Assembly: GCA_022361095.1 (NCBI GenBank)
Contig: JAKSBO010001161.1
Span: forward strand, 1 to 7,292
Direction of reading: 5' to 3'
Source of the DNA: Desulfobacterales bacterium
GTDB lineage: Bacteria; Desulfobacterota; Desulfobacteria; Desulfobacterales; Desulfobacteraceae
DNA length: 7,292 nucleotides
Below are positions 5,188 through 7,292 of the stretch, piece by piece (position 1 is the first letter of the stretch; each line of letters starts with the position of its first letter). A model generated the notes under the pieces. The model made no database searches. It saw only the letters and a list, made by a program, of their open reading frames with translations, and was not told where the DNA came from. A program made the translations under genes and the position numbers.

Positions 5188-5778
5188 TCATGCCGTCTCC
5201 ATCACCCTGGCATACGCCGGCACCACAACACCTGCCACCAGATGAGGGAAGTGTTCCGCAATATAAAAGCAAATCTCAACATCCTCATGGTCGGCCAGCC
5301 ACCAGTCAGGCCCATGCGCCTTTTTCATCTGGCTCTCAAACATCCCCTTAAGCCCTTCGATGACCATAAAGGCATCACGGGAGGTTTTTACCCGCGAAAT
5401 ATTAAACCGCTTTCGCATCCACTTGACCATACCGTTCTCCGCCCGCCAGGCGATCAAACCGGCCAGGGCATCAATTTTTTCCAGCTCCGCCGGGGTGGCC
5501 AGGGCCGTAACCTTGCCCGTTTTTTTCCGGTGCGCCCCGGCCACAGGCCGCTGCCGCCGGAAATACGGCCGCTTTTTAGATGTAATCACAAACTCCTTGG
5601 CCTTAAAATCATCAATCACCTCTTCGGCCTGGGCATAGGTCAGCTCAGTGGTGGAGCCGACACCATACCGCGTCATCAACATCACCTGCTTATCTACTTT
5701 GCCCATGCCGAAATGGTTGCATGCCATACCGATTAACTGACGTTGTTTCTTGCTTGATTCACGATTGTCTTTAATCAT
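5188..5778 (-). CDS. Gp16-like protein (DUF1018)
   Basis: This protein of about 196 residues belongs to the Mu gp16/DUF1018 family, found in the early region of transposable phages and often called a regulatory protein without clear proof. The N-terminal core is KKQRQLIGMACNHFGMGKVD, then MTRYGVGSTTELTYAQAEEV and IDDFKAKEF, the family's hallmark pattern. A basic linker (SKKRPYFRRQRPVAGAHRKK) follows. A second conserved block is ATPAELEKIDALAGLIAWR, then the KWMRKRFNISRVKTSRDAF segment. A C-terminal extension contains the tryptophan-rich HGPDWWLADHEDVEICFY. I chose the ATG at 5778, which has AGGA seven bases upstream. A GTG at 5784 would add two residues but is too close to that site. It lies ten bases after the DUF3164 gene. 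Confidence 0.88.
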   Translation of the reverse strand: MIKDNRESSKKQRQLIGMACNHFGMGKVDKQVMLMTRYGVGSTTELTYAQAEEVIDDFKAKEFVITSKKRPYFRRQRPVAGAHRKKTGKVTALATPAELEKIDALAGLIAWRAENGMVKWMRKRFNISRVKTSRDAFMVIEGLKGMFESQMKKAHGPDWWLADHEDVEICFYIAEHFPHLVAGVVVPAYARVMETA

Positions 5779-5787
5779 TTCCACATC

Positions 5788-6408
5788 CTATAACGCAGCA
5801 AAATCAAGACTGATGGGGCGGTACTGATCCTGATTACCCACCCGCTCATACACCCGCATATACCGTTTGGACCCGATTACCTGCAAACTGTCCGATATGG
5901 CGTCCATGGCCTTTTTCCAGTCCGGATCAACAATCTCCAGCCGCCGAAGCCCAAGCACCCGGCGCAGGTTAAACTTGCCCTCCTGGTTAACGGCAAAGGC
6001 GTCATTGATAATAGTCTTCACCTCGGACCGGCTGCCCCGGGTCCATGAATTCAACAGCGTATCAATCAGGGCCTTTGCCGCATTCAGCCGCTCATCCGGC
6101 ACAACATATTCAGCCACCTGCACCTGTACTTTGTACCTGCCGTCAAAAGAGAACAGATTCAGGTTCCCCTTTTTGCCGCCCAGGGACACCCCGTAATCAG
6201 ACGCAGACATCTCCACAAAGGCGTCCATCTCAGACATGGCCGTCTCCTTGAACTTCGCCATCTCTTTTTGCACTGACAGCGCATTCTCCACGATATCCCG
6301 GACCAAGCCATCCCTTGTTTTATCAATCTCCTTGACATTATCCTTGTGCACAAGACGCCCCAGGCTGTCTGTCATATAATCATTCAAATTCATATTCGCC
6401 TCTAACAT
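5788..6408 (-). CDS. DUF3164 family phage protein
   Basis: This protein of about 206 residues matches the DUF3164 family, a conserved early-region protein of Mu-like phages of unproven function. Signature segments are DSLGRLVHKDNVKEIDKTRD, the helical stretch around VQKEMAKFKETAMSEMDAFV, DYGVSLGGKKGNLNLFSFDG, LNAAKALIDTLLNSW, and the ending GSKRYMRVYERVG with YRPISLDFAAL. The length is normal. I prefer the ATG at 6408, which has GGGGGAG five bases upstream. A GTG at 6414 lies too close to that site, and an ATG at 6393 has its own weaker GAGG. The KKGNLNLFSFDGRYKVQV part looks like a small beta sheet. Nothing suggests the sulfate-transporter label that some relatives carry. Confidence 0.9.
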   Translation of the reverse strand: MLEANMNLNDYMTDSLGRLVHKDNVKEIDKTRDGLVRDIVENALSVQKEMAKFKETAMSEMDAFVEMSASDYGVSLGGKKGNLNLFSFDGRYKVQVQVAEYVVPDERLNAAKALIDTLLNSWTRGSRSEVKTIINDAFAVNQEGKFNLRRVLGLRRLEIVDPDWKKAMDAISDSLQVIGSKRYMRVYERVGNQDQYRPISLDFAAL

Positions 6409-6454
6409 GGACACTCCCCCTTTGTTCTATTTTTCCTAAAACGGCGGACCGGCT

Positions 6455-6649
6455 TTACAACGCCCGTCCCATCCCTCTGGCTCTGACCAGCATATAATTC
6501 CCCGAAGGCACCACCCGGGTGGACCGGCAATACTTACACACCGCCCCCGTATTGGAGGCACAATAAAACCGCCCGCAAACATGGCAGTACATCTCAAGAC
6601 AAAATCCCGGGAAACGGCTGCCCCGGTTCTTTAAATGAACACCAGACAT
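6455..6649 (-). CDS. Small zinc-ribbon protein
   Basis: This 64-residue protein carries two CxxC knuckles, Cys22-x2-Cys25 and Cys38-x2-Cys41, twelve residues apart (YCHVCGRFYC and VCKYCRS). That is the spacing of a rubredoxin-like zinc ribbon. Two further cysteines (17 and 30) lie close by. The rest is basic (HLKNRGSRF at the start, RARGMGR at the end), which fits nucleic-acid or protein binding. The start is the ATG at 6649, with GGGGG five bases upstream; a GTG at 6655 overlaps that site. It sits 18 bases after the MuB-like gene and before DUF3164, so it is part of the early operon. Its function is not known. Confidence 0.8.
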   Translation of the reverse strand: MSGVHLKNRGSRFPGFCLEMYCHVCGRFYCASNTGAVCKYCRSTRVVPSGNYMLVRARGMGRAL

Positions 6650-6667
6650 ATTCACCCCCTTCTCTTT

Positions 6668-7292
6668 TCAGCAGCTTAAAATCAAATCCCCGGTCACCTT
6701 TGCCTCACCCATCCGGGCCGACATGTTCATGGCCCGGACTACAAGATTATTGACCGACAAAGGAAAACTCCGGTTCACGGTTCTGCGGCCGGACTGCCGC
6801 TCCAGCTTTTTGTTGATCGCGTCATAAACATCATCCGCCAGAACATCGCCGGCCTTTTTGCCCACCCGGCCGAACTTATGCTCCAGGTAAGGCCGCACAG
6901 CTTCGCCAAGCCCCTCAATTTCAGCCGTGGTAATTCGCCGGATTACTTCCCGGATATCGGAATTGCCCACCTCATCCAGCTTCTTGAGCAGCTCCGGCTG
7001 GCCGATCAAAATAATCCCGATCAGCTTCTCAAATCCGGTCTCCATTTCATAAATCTGCTTGAGCGCCTTGAACGCCCGCTTGTCAATGGTGTGGGCCTCC
7101 TCAATCATCAGTACCTGTCGCATGCCGTTTTCCGCCCGGGCCTTCAGGAGCCGGACAGCCTGCCGGGTCTTTTGCTCAAGGCTGCGCTTGGGCACCTCAT
7201 CAGATATATCCATAACAATGGCGTCCACCAGGGAAGCCGGCGTCACCCTGGATTTATCAATAATTAGAGGGAACACCACCTTTATCCCTTCG
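6668..7292 (-). CDS. MuB-like AAA+ transposition ATPase (partial, N-terminus outside window)
   Basis: This is the C-terminal 208 residues of an AAA+ ATPase of the MuB/TnsC/ExeA type. It binds DNA, selects transposition targets and activates the MuA transposase. Walker B is clear (VLMIEEAH), as is the sensor-1 strand LIGIILIGQPEL. An arginine-rich helix (DIREVIRRITTAEIEGL) probably holds the arginine finger. The final part (residues after about 150) is a helical lid ending NNLVVRAMNMSARMGEAKVT. The segment PLIIDKSRVTPASLVDAIVM just inside the fragment is typical of the prophage ATPases of this group. The Walker A motif should lie just outside the window. The frame is open to 7292, so the GTG at 7279 is only an internal codon. 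A short gap to the zinc-ribbon gene shows co-transcription. Confidence 0.9.
   Translation of the reverse strand, partial: EGIKVVFPLIIDKSRVTPASLVDAIVMDISDEVPKRSLEQKTRQAVRLLKARAENGMRQVLMIEEAHTIDKRAFKALKQIYEMETGFEKLIGIILIGQPELLKKLDEVGNSDIREVIRRITTAEIEGLGEAVRPYLEHKFGRVGKKAGDVLADDVYDAINKKLERQSGRRTVNRSFPLSVNNLVVRAMNMSARMGEAKVTGDLILSC

Larger units (their letters stand above)
1..7292 (-). mobile_element. Mu-like (transposable) prophage, internal segment
   Basis: All recognisable genes lie on the minus strand. They follow the order of a Mu-type phage: MuB-like ATPase, DUF3164, gp16-like, Mor-family activator, endolysin, membrane protein, neck proteins, tail sheath. DUF3164, DUF1018/gp16 and Mor are families found almost only in transposable phages, so the combination is diagnostic. 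Neither prophage end, the transposase (MuA) nor the repressor is inside the window. The terminase, portal and capsid genes that Mu has between lysis and neck genes are also not seen here. The state of the element (active, defective or domesticated) cannot be judged from this segment. Confidence 0.92.

Noticed and set aside
1..7292. tRNA, rRNA, CRISPR array, insertion sequence or prophage attachment site
   Set aside because: No cloverleaf-like sequence, no regularly spaced repeats and no transposase other than the MuB helper were seen by eye on either strand.

Overview
The window is part of a Mu-like (transposable) prophage, and every supported gene lies on the minus strand. The biological reading direction is therefore from 7292 down to 1. 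The evidence is the gene order. A MuB-type AAA+ ATPase comes first, followed by a zinc-ribbon protein, a DUF3164 protein, a gp16-like DUF1018 protein, a Mor-family activator, an M15 endolysin, a membrane/coiled-coil protein, a run of neck/tail-completion genes and a contractile-tail sheath. The moderately GC-rich coding style and the ExeA/TnsC-like MuB suggest a Gram-negative host, perhaps a sulfate-reducing Desulfobacterota relative. That host guess is inference; no host gene is visible.

Layout in transcription order. (1) Early, replication-side block, 7292-5188: MuB (its N-terminus and Walker A lie outside the window), zinc ribbon, DUF3164, gp16-like. (2) Lower-GC accessory stretch, about 5187-4620: roughly 325 bases with no convincing intact gene but possible remnants of a frameshifted small gene, then a DUF551 gene. 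(3) Regulator pair, 4616-4108: a 66-residue helical protein overlapping the Mor-family activator by ATGA. (4) Control region, 4107-3862: a GC-rich hairpin, then a perfect 7-bp inverted repeat about 44 bases upstream of a plausible start site, a position that suits a Mor-activated promoter. (5) Lysis block, 3861-2941: M15 peptidase, single-TM coiled-coil protein and a 40-residue protein. (6) Neck/tail block, 2941-1: helical adaptor-like, stopper-like, HK97-gp10-like and terminator-like proteins, a small pre-sheath protein, and a sheath that runs off the window.

How it works together (inference): the early transcript makes transposition helpers and ends with Mor. Mor then turns on a tightly packed lysis and structural operon, in which most genes overlap or are separated by only a few bases.

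The most unusual points are these. The large and small terminase, portal, protease and capsid genes expected between lysis and neck genes in Mu are absent here. The sheath carries two indel-free tandem copies of a 91-residue beta-rich insert. The candidate Mor operator dyad sits directly upstream of the lysis genes.
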